64,000 bases of DNA, from contig NC_041012.1 of assembly GCF_004193775.1 (NCBI RefSeq), positions 9,507,223 to 9,571,222 of the forward strand. The letters are read 5' to 3'. Numbering within the stretch: the first letter of the stretch is position 1; each line of letters opens with the position of its first letter. The notes under the pieces are model-generated. The model was given only the letters and a program-made list of their open reading frames with translations. It was not told the DNA's origin and ran no database searches. The position numbers and the translations under genes were made by a program. This document shows positions 34,468 through 46,118 of this stretch, in pieces. This stretch comes from Glycine soja (Eukaryota > Streptophyta > Magnoliopsida > Fabales > Fabaceae).

Positions 34468-36115
34468 TAATGGGACTCAGGGTTTCAGGTTTAAACAGAG
34501 AAAAGCATTTTGAAATGAGCTTACCCATTTGTGAGTTTATTTAGCAAGGGCTTTGCTGCTTCCTTCCAAGGAATTTTACAAGTCTCAATTGATTCTTTAA
34601 AACCGAAAAATCTCTCCACCAAGGAATTTTGCAAGCCTCAATCAATTTTTTGCTATATTATATAGATTGTAAAAGTTGAAGTCCAGTAAAGAAAAAATGT
34701 GACATGCTAACAGGGAGTATTTTCAATTACATATTTGTTTACTCATTTATACTACAGTTAGCCTCTCCATTGAGTTCATAGCATCGCAAACACCCACATA
34801 TAGTGCGATGTTAAGAAGAAAGGCAGCATCCTGATTCATAACTCGAGAGTTTTAGGCCTTATTTGAATGTATATTTTGGTCAGAAAATTCAATATGCGGG
34901 AATGCAACAGTGTGCAACAGCCATTATGTAGAGTGGAGTTCAATAAAATGACCGACTAAGGAAAATGACATGGACTTTTTGGTTAGTCAAATTGGAGCTT
35001 TTCATCTGTACTGAATTTATTGTGAAAAAATGGATGTGTTGTCTGCTCCTGATTTTTGAAAGCTAAGAGGTTATCTAATTTATACATGTACTGAATTTAT
35101 ACAACATTATATTTTGTGTCTGTTTCTCTCCTCCTTTCTATTACTTATTACATTTTGAATTCAAATTCATTTTCCTTTTTTCTCTTTCTCTCTCTTAGTT
35201 GTATATTTTATTATATAATTTGTTGTCCATGTATAATTCTCTGTCTTTATTATCAAGGTCTGCTCAGTGGTCCGGAACTGTGAAGCACAGATGTATTTTG
35301 TCACTTAGTAAGCTCTGAAGAACCTCATGGGAGATCCAACAAGAAAAAAAAAGATGATATTTACGATTCTATTAATTAAACTATCTCGAGAATTTTGAAG
35401 AAGCAATTTTCATGAGTTTAGTTTTACAGTGCATAACTTTTTTGTTTTTTCTCTTTTCGAGTTTAATAGGGAGTTTCTCAGGTAATTGAACAACATATAC
35501 TTTGAGTTTATTTATTTTGAAGTTAGAATTAATTGTAAACTTTTAAATACTATAAAATGTGTATCAAAATTAATTTGAAGCACAATTTTTATACCAAAAC
35601 ACTTCAACATGACACTTGAAAAAGAAAATGAGAATATCTCTTACTATTTATGTTTTTTTGTTTTTTAAATACTTGTTTTGAAAACAATTTTTCAAAAGTT
35701 AATAGAAATTGGATGAGAAATTAATTGCTAAGTAGTGTAAAATTATTTTAGAAATCAGTTCTTAAAACCAAAAATTGATAAGTGAATCAAACATGCCTTA
35801 TATTTTTTTTCCACTCAATTTACTTCTTTCAATTTGTCGCCCCCAAAAGATTAAGAAACATTTGAAATACAAAGTAATACAACTATCTATACAAATAGCA
35901 TCCTACAAGATTCAGAACAAATGCTTAGAAGGCAACTGTATTGCTAGTTTGTTCTCTCTTATCAGAGCAATCTAAGCAAAGCAATAATGAACTTAAACTT
36001 CCAGATTAAGCATCGATTTCACAGCTTCAGTATATTCACTTGTATTGCTTCATCTGTTCCTCAATTCCTTGGTTTGTATTTGGACTTGCTCTATCAGCAA
36101 AACAAATTTGCATCA
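34468..36115. other. Intergenic
   Basis: About 1.6 kb between the broken fragment and the 3' end of PEX13. I see AT-rich sequence with an imperfect repeat of the AAGGAATTTTRCAAG type at about 34568 and 34622, and no gene. The PEX13 3' untranslated region should occupy the right end. Confidence 0.5.
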
Positions 36116-38409
36116 TCATTTTTTGGCGTCATTTTCCCATACATTGTCCCAAGAACCACTTGGAGCAGGCTTTGTTCCCTCAATGAAGTTCTGATTTACA
36201 GAGGAATTGTGTTGCCCAGGTAGTGGAAGTCCATCTGGACCTGGAGGGTTAATCTTCTTTGGTTTAGTTCTGATTCCAAGCAACCGCAACACAAATCTAG
36301 CTAGCTCTCCATACAGTACACCAGAACGATCAAAAAGCTGTAAAGAGACCAAGTATCCATATAGCATTAATATAATATTCATACCACTTGAAAGGGGGAA
36401 AAGCATAAATCAAATTGTGATTTGATCAAATCACTTGATTACCTTTTACTGATTTTTTTTTTTAATTTGGACAAACCCACAAACTTGATTTTAACAAGCT
36501 ATTCAAATTCCCACAATTCAAAGTATTGAACTTGAGCATAGATTATTTCATTTAAGTCTAATTTTGATCTTCAAAGAGCCATAGGAGCATAGTCTATATA
36601 ATATTAACAAATGAGCATAAAATGGAAAAAAGAAAGATGAATACAAAACCTGAAGAAGTGCAGTCATGAACATATGGAAAGCCTGCGTGTTCTGGTCTAT
36701 GAGCATTGAAATCCGGCCAAAAAAGTTAACCACACCTTGCATCTGCAATTAAAGGGAAATAAATTCAACATATGCAAAGCAATGTTTTCGTCAATAAAGT
36801 ACAATAGAAAAACCCATATATATGAAACAATTCCAGGGGGAAGGGTAAAAAGAGAGACAAGTAATGGCAAAGAATGAGAACAGTGAATAGAATATGCCAA
36901 AAAAAGAAAAGGACATAAAATAACACTCCCTTTCCAGATGCTGATTGGAAGAACAAGTACTCCTAAAAACAAGATGTTTCATAATGGATCTATAATCCCA
37001 ACTATGAAGATTAATACTATCCCAGTTTCTGTTGCATTGCATCTTGTCTCACATGGCTCAGTTACTTGTGATTATTACCAACATCAAAACACAAGATCAT
37101 ACAACCCAAAATTACTTCATGATCTAGTAATTAGTAACCCAAAATGTGAGAACCAATGCTGATTAATAACGAAAAAGAAAACCAAGTTAGACAAAGAATG
37201 ATATAGCTCACCACACGCATAAAAGAAATCCAAAATCCTGGGGGCGATGAAGGAACTCCGTACGGATTATTGGGATCTTCAGCTCCATAAGGACCACCAC
37301 CACCCATACCATAACCACCCATTGGACCACCAAAGCCACCATTATACATTCCCCCTCCATACATCCCAGAGGAACCATAGAGGCCCCCATATCCTCCCCT
37401 GTACATACTGCTGCCATACATTCCTCCGCCATACAACCCTCCCACTCCACCATAAGATCCATATCCAGAATTATAATTCATTGTGGAACCATAACCTGTA
37501 TTATAGCCCAAGCAAAAAGCTTCATCAAAATAGGTAAAATAAGAGGGCAAAATATGTGACACTAGAAATAATTTAAAATAAAAAAGGCACCTCCATAGCT
37601 GGTACTTCCATTATTCTGCTCCCATGGCCTTGTGGGAAGGGGTCTCCCAAGAGCATTCCTATTGACAGTTGCAGTCTTATCGGAAGCTGGAACTATTTCG
37701 CCAGGTTTTGCAGTCCCTGAAGCCTCAACTACATCACTTGTGCTACCTGCTGATGGGGGTTTAAAAGGTGCTGGCCCAGATGATGATGCTGCTTTCTCCC
37801 AAGGTTTTGGTGGAGCTGCAACACAAAGCTATAAAATTGTTGGAAATTCCATAGAGAGAGGCATGAGAATTGAGAAGACACATTTCATGATCACACACCA
37901 CTCAGGAAACCACAAATTAAAACTTCATTTTGAGAATGCTCAGAATATCTCATTGGATAAAATTATTAAGCCTTCCAAGACAACATTATTTATTACAGGA
38001 TAAAATTGGAATAGATGTTTTAATATCTCATTAAAGAGTGAGAACATCAGTCAATTTGAAATTTTTTTCAAAGGCTAAAACTGCAGACATTTTGGGAGAG
38101 AGTAATATAGCTATTAATCAATCAATCCCATTTGACTGAACCTCAAGAATTGCAAAGTCAATAGATGCCACACCATGAAATCTAATTTGTTAATAATCTA
38201 CGTAAAAATCAGGTGAATCAAAGGAACAAGGTAATGATTGGTGTTACCTTTTTTTCTTTTTCTTGGCTTCACCAAGGAAAAATAGAACAGCAATAGAAAT
38301 AATAATTAAGAAAAGAATCGCATGAATGGGAATGAAAATCAACGAATTAGAAAAACAAGAAATTAGAATTGAGGGTTTGGCGAACTGAACCTGAAACTGA
38401 TGGTTCCAT
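36116..38409 (-). CDS. PEX13: Peroxisomal membrane protein PEX13
   Basis: Five exons in transcript order, all in phase: 38409-38391, 37815-37591, 37495-37212, 36742-36650, 36337-36116, giving 280 residues. The N-terminus is proline-rich (APPKPWEKA, then LGRPLPTRPWEQNN). Residues about 77-155 form a Gly/Tyr/Met-rich repeat region (GYGSYGGVGGLYGGGMYG). The conserved core follows (VVNFFGRISMLIDQNTQAFH, MFMTALLQ), with the helix LARFVLRLLGI and a C-terminal tail ending WDNVWENDAKK. PEX13 docks the PEX5 import receptor at the peroxisomal membrane. There is no SH3 domain, which is the known difference between plant and animal/fungal PEX13. The first coding exon is only 19 nt (MEPSVS plus one base), so gene finders may miss it; the phase fits exactly. 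Confidence 0.92.
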
Positions 38410-39384
38410 GCGAATTGCGAACAAACAGCATAAGCTCTTCCAGACAACAACTCAACGCGTTGAATGCATTCTTATGTTTAGTTTTTTTTTTTCCTTTCTT
38501 TTTGGTAGTTATTTACTTAGGTTGGTTGGTCTTAGAATATCTAAAACAGTTATTTAAATATTAATTACTTGGGATAGCTGTATCTCAACCGTTGATTTAT
38601 CATTGGTGAGTGGATCTGGCGGTGAAACATTTCATTGATTTTTCTTTTTTATTTATTTTATAGAATAAACATTAGGATAATTTCATCGTATTTTATAGTG
38701 TTGACCGACCCTGGCATCATGGCAAGAACCTTCGTCTCGATTGTTCCAACTTTTATTAATCCAACACGTGTTTTTCGTTTTTTGAGAAGGCAATTCTCTA
38801 CAACGTGAATTCTATTGAGCATTGACTCTCTCGTCTCAATGCTTTAGTAATTTCAAAAATTCAAATTTCACTTACTCGACGCTTTTAATTGTTACCTAAA
38901 GATTACACTATATTATTATTGTTAACATATTTGTTTTTGTAAAACTAAAGTAGTACTATCATAAAAAGACAAATTTAATCATTATTTTATATTTTTGAGA
39001 AAGTAAAAATATGTTTTGTTTTTTATTAAAACCGATTTAAAAAGAATTGATATTAAAATAGTACTCCATATAATTATGGTAGCTGAAACTTGTCTAACCA
39101 CAACTCCCTTTTAAGGAGGTTATAACTCCACTATTTATGTTCCTGAACTTCCTTTCATTTGGTAAGTAAAAAGAAACAAGGATTCAAATATACATTTTTT
39201 TTATTATCATATTTTCAAATTACAAATCTGTATAAACTGAAGATTGAGCTATTTACAATGTCCTGTCTACAACTGTAGACTTCTATGCAGCTTTAATCTT
39301 AGCATATGGAGAAAACTACATATTTAACATGCTAGTGCTAGTGCTGCCATGTGAGTTTATCTCTCTGTCTTCTAGAAACAATTA

Positions 39385-39686
39385 CTATATATATATATAT
39401 ATATAGGGGTCAGGTGAGAGGAGTCTTTATCATGAAAAACAGCATTCTTTAGATCAAAATAAAAAGTCCAAATTTAATTGTTAATTAAAACTATACTACA
39501 TTTGAGAGAATCAATATTAAATGCAGTGTTTTTCTCATTCTTGAAAATGCACGTTTAGTTTTAATTAATAAGTAAATCTGAACCTTCTATCTTGATCTGA
39601 AGGCTGTTATTTAATCTTCTCACCTCTCATAATAAAATATTTATCTAACTTCATATGTCCTCTATATATATATATATATATATATA
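39385..39686. repeat. Non-coding insert flanked by AT microsatellites
   Basis: An AT run at 39385-39404 is followed by about 257 bp of non-repetitive sequence (starting GGGGTCAGGTGAGAGGAG, ending CTTCTCACCTCTCAT and a short tail), then a second AT run at 39662-39686. The inner ends are weakly inverted (GGTGAGAGGAG against ATGAGAGGTGAGAAG). This would fit a TA-targeting element inserted into an AT microsatellite. Confidence 0.4.
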
Positions 39687-40418
39687 ATCACCCCTCCCTT
39701 TTTAAAATCGCGCGACACCCTCTCTCCCTTCCTAATTCCCTTCTTTCAATAATCCACCCCTATTCTTCAAACATTTCCTCTTTTTTTCAATTTTTTTCAT
39801 CTCTCAACCTTTCACTCATTTTTTTCCATTGTTTTAAAATTCATCAAATTTATTACATCCTTGTGTCACTCTCAAGCATGAGAAGGTGATTGGAGTAAAA
39901 AAAACACCACTTTTTCCTTAAAATTTTTATTTGATCTTTTTAGGGTAAATTTATAACCTATTGTATTAGATAATTATTCTATAACAGTTTAGTTATTGGT
40001 TGTGTGAGAAGGGTTAGAAAATTAAGTATTAAGGATTATTGTGGTTTCCTCAAAATCCTGAATATGTTAAATTTGAGAATTTTGCTTAATCTCTTGTTTT
40101 TATTTTATTTTAAAGGCTCATATCCCATGAAAAAATGCAATGGTTGAACCTTCCAACGGCATTGAAAGACATTAATTTTGTTCATTTTGAGTGAGTAGTT
40201 AACCTACTCAGCGTCATTTTTTAAAAATTCTTTTAGGAGAAGCAAGTAAACTTCAAAATATATTCTTTTGTGATTTTTGAAATTTTAGGAGTTCTTGAGA
40301 ATAAAGTAAAATATTTATTTTCGCTTGATTGTAATTTATTCTAAGATTTTCGACAAGGTATTTAAGAATGAATATTAGATTATAGTTTATTTTATTTATT
40401 GTGAGTTCATGATTGATT

Positions 40419-40469
40419 ACCGTTTGCTATAACAAAGAGATAATATTGTCTATGAGTTAAATACTCATA

Positions 40470-40563
<94 letters not shown>

Positions 40564-40765
40564 ATGTATGTATGTATGTATGTATGTATTTTTTTCCATT
40601 TGTTGCAACGAAGAGAGAATGCAGCCTACGGGTTGAATATTCATAGTTCATAAAGATTTGTTCGCTGCAACAAAGAGATAATACAGCCTACGAGCTAAAT
40701 GTCATGGTTCTATAATTACCGTTCATCACAACGAAGAGATAATATAATCTATGTGCACATAACAG
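40419..40765 (+). repeat. Degenerate ~60-bp minisatellite interrupted by a compound microsatellite
   Basis: Four related units share the core CAACRAAGAGATAATA then YCTAYGRGYTAAATRYTCATAG: about 40419-40470, 40597-40655, 40656-40712 and 40713-40765. Between the first and second lies 40471-40589, a run of TA, then TG, then TATG repeats. Such alternating purine-pyrimidine DNA is prone to cruciform or Z-DNA formation and should be length-variable. Confidence 0.8.
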
Positions 40766-41765
40766 AATGAAAGTTTGTTTATAAAGTTATTGTTCTTGAA
40801 TACAAGTTTATATGTAGTTCTAAAAGTTTTAAGGGAGTATATAATAGTTTCTAAAAGTAAGTTGTATTCATTTCGCTTTTATTTAATGTCATTTAAATTC
40901 TTTTTGGATGTAAAGACTCGTGTTGTATTCTTCTTCCTGTTCGCTTTGTATTTTATGCTCTTACTAAGTCTTTGTGACTTACCTCCTTATTTCATTTTAT
41001 TTTCTAATATACACAAATAGTGGAGTAGCAAACTTCCTGAGATTTGTTGACTTATTCAGGAATTTGTTTATCTTTTTGGTAAGCCTTCATTGCGTTTGAT
41101 GGAGAGTGTTTTTTTGACTTTAGTATAATGCAGCTATAGGAAGAAGGATAGTAATAGATATAGAGAGAATCCTTTTATTTTGAAATTTAAATGATCATCT
41201 CTTATAGATATGTTGATGGTATAATTATGATGTTTTAAGACACTGATTAGTATTTATGACCAACATCACTATTAATTGATATTTTGGACAGTATGTCAAA
41301 GGTCTATGCTGTGATATGTGACATTGATATCTAATTGTTGGATCGGGATATATATTTATATATAGATTTGTTTGGATATATGATATGTTTTTACAGATTA
41401 TTTAATATGGGGTTTGACCTGTTTTTTTTTTTTTTTGGAAAACTTTGCTGAATTTTCGACTACCCCTTTTGGATGGTCTTTTAATTGTGATTTTGAGTGA
41501 AGATTCTTAGGCTAGTCAAACTAAAGAAATTATAGTTTGTACACCGGTCATAGTCTAAGAGTGGATTGTGACAAATCACACTTGTAAGATCTTCACAGAA
41601 TAAATTTGCATATGACACGGGTGGCTAAAAGGCCAACTCTTCCAACCAGCATGGTTTTTTAGAATCCAGTGTGAACCAAATTCACAAAAGAATGAGAAAA
41701 ACTAACAAAATATTGTTGTAGCAAGACTTGAATTTTCACAATGAAGCCTTGCATCATATGATGCA

Positions 41766-44700
41766 CTAAGAGCTATCTGACAAGAAGCAACTGTTGCTGC
41801 CATGGCTACTTAAAACACAAGGCACGTCACGGACAAGAAACTTCACACAACGTGTTCCAATGTCATCCAAAATTTCTGTACATTCTTGCAAATCCGAGTC
41901 ATTCACCAACATCACCCATTCCTCTTCATCATCAAGATATTTGAGCTGGAATGATCCATTTTGCAATTTGAACCTTGTTGCAACTTCTTTATATAGCTGG
42001 AAACAACCTGAAGATGGATCAAACTTGAAACGAATAGTATCACCCCTGTAGCTAGCTTTCACAATCATTTTTGACCCACTATCAACACAATTTGATTTAA
42101 CTTTTGAATACTTTTGGTTCTCATGAGAGCATGATGAGCTTCCATGCATCATTGAGCCAGAGCCATTGGATGAGTTTGTAGTGCTTGAAGAAGTAGGATG
42201 GTTATGTTCATCAGCTCCTTCTACCCTATCTACACCAACTTCAACCTCATCAGTTACCAAGGACATTGAACAAGTTTGTTCAGGACAATCCTTAGTCTTT
42301 TTCCAATGGCAAGCTTTATGGCATGATCCATCATTCATGGTCATTGATTTTGAATCATCAGAAGAAACATTGTCTTTCTTCAATTCTCCCTCACCGCTGT
42401 TGGAGTTAGGAATACTTCTTGAGTGCACAAGCTTGTTTCCCACCAGACAAACACCTTCATCATCATTCAACTTAATTGTTGAATTCTCAATAGTGCTGGC
42501 AGGTGCTGGAGCTACTGAGACTTTTTTTTGTGTTGCAGGCTTAGGATCTTTCACAGAACTTTTCTCAGGAAACACAAGATATTTATGTGCTTCCGTTTCC
42601 TGCATGATTGATCCTCCGGCTATAAACCCCCCGGTATAAGGATCAAACTTTAGCCCTCCTTCCACTCCCTGGACAGAATCAAGCACAGTCTGTATCTTCT
42701 TTAACGAACGATTCACTTTATTTATCTTTCGGGATGGCCATCTTGAAATTCCATGTTGTCTGCATATCCTTTTTAGAGTTGTTGGGCAAACTGTTCAAAG
42801 AAGAAATGTTTGTTAACGATAAATCTGTCTTTATTAACTAGAATTACCTTTCAGAAATGTCTTACATCTTAACTTTAAGATAAAATCATAGAGCAACAAT
42901 GTATATGTTTTCAATTTAAATTGTCATTAACAAGGATGTTAATGAACTCAACTCAGGTTTGACACTATACTAGAATATCTGGTATCTCACTTTGTAAAAT
43001 CTCTCTTGTATCTTTCATTCTGAGCAATTCCACCATAAAACGTTCAACGAAAATGCATTCATTGTTTTCCCTAGTAAGTTGTAACTTTGGGAGAAAAGAA
43101 AACTATATATACAATGGCTTCTATAAAACTTCTATTTATGCAACCAACGCAACTTAAACGATTACAAACATCCCTCATATAACCCAAAAACATTAAGCTG
43201 AGTTAAAAATTGTAAATAAATTAACATAAATAACTTCGGGGTCTCACCACCAATGCTTTTTGCAGCATCCTTCAGACTACCGGAAAAGTATTGTTGAAGA
43301 ACACTCAAACTAACATTGTTCTCCACTGTGCTTCTCTTTTTCTCTACCTGCTTTCTTGATCCATTCATTGTCTACAAGACAAATTCCTACAATGTCAAAA
43401 TTCAATTCCAAAAAGACACTAAAAATCATTGCACCACCAAGTTACAAGGTTGAAGCATAAACTCCATCTAATTTCTGCTCCATTTTGTAACATAAATGAA
43501 ATGTGATGTGGCATTCAACATTTTGTCCCTCCGTTCTATCCCGTGATCAAATTTTCTTGGAACAAATGCTTTCTCAAATAAAGCATGCATTTCATATTAA
43601 ATTTCACAAAGGTAAAAGGATAAAGGATACCGGTCAATATATACCTGACTATGAACGGCTTCAATTCCATTATTTCTCATGTTAGATGCCTTCAAGGACA
43701 TCTTCAGGACAGAATCATGGTCATCGCTTATGAATGCTATCTGAGAGTTTCTCCTGGACATGGGAAAAAAACCTGAGACTTTTTCCTTTGGAAACCCACC
43801 TTGGGAACCTTCTATTCCTGTTAACTCAGCATCTGAAACTGTCCTCAAACTCTTACAAATTCTCCGCATGGTACTGGAGAGATTGTCCAATAAAAGTTCC
43901 TGTTCTGAACTCCCTGTCATATTCACAGGCAGAAAGAATTCTAATATGTAATCATCATCATTGGTGTAGGTACTCCTTAGCCTAATTGCAACTGCAGCAT
44001 TCAAGTTATATTTGCGTGCGTGATGAACAAGGGGATATTCACCAATATCATATGTCTTCACATCAGTATAGAAGAACGGATGATTTGATTGAAGAGCTTT
44101 CCCAGCAATACCTTGCCCTTCCTCAAGATGATGTTCAACGCATGCATGAACAAATCCTTCTACAGCTCCATCATTTACATAGCAAGCTGATTCTTCAATA
44201 CATAGTACACATTTTTCATTAGGACTTGTATGACCCTCTTTGATTCGTATTCTGTCAGTTTCGTTTCTTATTCCCTCACTGTAACAACAGGGAATCCATG
44301 TCAGTGCCAGTGGCAATCTATGTGCATGACACACGGCTCGTAACACATCAATTATCTCAGTCAAAGCAGCTCTTTTGTTACTTGATAGACACTGCAGAAA
44401 AAGAACCAATCTTATGAGAAGTTCAGTAATTCAGATAAAAACACATCTCAAACACCTCTACTCCATTCATAATTCAGAAAGTTTAGCATTGCCTTTTGAG
44501 TGGGGGGAAATCAATATGATAAGTCATCATAATATTGATCATCAATACCTGAGGATGAAGTCGTGGAGGCATAGTAGTCCTTAAATTTACAAGCTGCATA
44601 AAGTCATCATAAAGAAGACATTTATCATTAGTACCTTTGATGATAACATAATTTGGAAATATCTAAAACATAGAAAAAGGTTTCTTTTCAGAGTAATTAG

Positions 44701-46118
44701 AAAATGGACCCATAATTGACTGATCTGCTTTTGAAACATATTAGCACAATCCTAGAGGTTTCTCAATCAATTAAACCAAAGATACACTTTAAAATAACTC
44801 TGTACTAATGAATATAGGATGTGTTTACACAGGATGACTATAGACTAGAATAGATTAGTATATATGATTTTAATGGTTCAATTTTTGCAAACTAGTCCTA
44901 GTTTGATCACTAGAAATATGACCACATCATGCACATCCTGAAAAAATCTCCTTCTTGCCTAACTGTTCTTCAACTACAGCAAGAGATCAACATCAAATAA
45001 ATAAAAAATACAAGATACTTTGTCAGACAAGGTAAAAACTTCTCCATGATAACCTTTTTAATAAGACATCCAAATCTCTAATAGAATAACACAGATTTGC
45101 CAGACAGAATCAATATAAGAAATTGAAGTATATGCTAGAAGTAGCAAAAAGAAAAATCCACCTGGAGTGCTTGAGAAACAATTTCTAATTCTCTGTCAAA
45201 GTTAGGCTTTTCCTTTGTAGTAACTAGTTCCAATACAGCACATGGCACTTGAGAGTGCACATCAGATATAGGAAGAGCAATAGATCCACGAATCTCGTGA
45301 TTCCTTGCGTGCTCCAACCTTAAGTACTCAGTTTTATTGTAGTAACCAACATTGGAGGTCCATTCAGGAACGTGCGATATAAACACGCGAGCTGGAAGCC
45401 CCGGACATGATTGCGTCTTTCCTTCTGCAGAAAATGTAAATGCCCTCGACACTTCACGATACCCTGCAAGCTTTGGATCTAACAAATAAGGTTGTTCACT
45501 TGTGCTTAAGATGAATTCATCACCATGCTTTATTGGCACCCAAACTTGTGCCAACATTCCCCCATCAGCTGATTCCATAAAGAAGGACAAAGCCCTCAGC
45601 ATTCTATCATCAAGTGACCTACCTGGTGAACTTGAGATTATGTAATTGCACATGTCTGTGGTATTAACTTCCTGAGATGTGCCATTAGGTTTTTGTTTTG
45701 AATCTAAGCTATTTGAATCATTTGCTTCATCTAAGAACCCAAGTTGAAAGTCCATCTGCTGAAATATAATTCTCTCCCCACAACTAGGAGCACTTTCCAT
45801 ATCATTGTGAATTTCACTATCTTCTGTCATAAAGAATGGACCATTTCCATGCTCCACTAAATTCAACACATCAGGTACTGGATATGGCGCCAAGGAAAAC
45901 GATGAAAACACATTAGCCAAACTCTGATCAGTCATGGATGGGCTATTGCTCCAACCAGCATAGGTATCAAAGTTCATGAGCTCTGAGAAGTTGCTAAACA
46001 TGTCCTCTGAAGCAGATTTTTTCATTCCACCGTCTACCGATGTTGGTTCCTCCAACTGAGCCCCAGGAGGTGTGCAACAGCTAACTTCCTTTCCCTCAGG
46101 GGAAACATGGTCTTCCAT
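41766..46118 (-). CDS. NIN-like protein transcription factor, NLP8/NLP9 type
   Basis: Five coding exons in transcript order, all in phase: 46118-45162, 44593-44549, 44391-43645, 43371-43248, 42790-41766, giving 965 residues. The N-terminal half carries the NLP GAF-like region (MLAQVWVPIKHGDEFILSTS, PEWTSNVGYYNKTEYLRLEH, then ALTWIPCCYSEG). The RWP-RK DNA-binding domain spans about 590-650, with RWPSRK at about 641-646 and its helix LSVLQQYFSGSLKDAAKSIG. A PB1 interaction domain (about 866-947; VKASYRGDTIRFKF, then the acidic YLDDEEEWVMLVNDSDLQE) is near the end. NLPs are nuclear, nitrate-responsive activators. The stretches around the GAF-like region resemble NLP8/9 more than NLP6/7, from memory. 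The chosen start gives MEDHVSPEG; a further Met lies 24 codons upstream in the same open frame. The intron at 44594-45161 separates a 45-nt exon. Confidence 0.92.

Larger units (their letters stand above)
38410..41765. other. Intergenic between PEX13 and NLP genes
   Basis: About 3.4 kb, AT-rich. It holds the PEX13 promoter side, a probable small element at 39405-39661 between two AT microsatellites, a degenerate minisatellite with an embedded compound microsatellite at 40419-40765, and the NLP 3' flank at the right. No gene is seen; the 64-codon frame over the microsatellite is an artefact. Confidence 0.6.

Noticed and set aside
37208..37537. Open frames on both strands across the PEX13 Gly-rich exon
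   Set aside because: They are shadows of the repetitive Gly/Tyr codons of PEX13; the conserved PEX13 frame with matching splice phases explains the region.
40457..40651. Open frame rich in YIHT and IY repeats
   Set aside because: It is generated by the TA/TG/TATG microsatellite and is not a gene.
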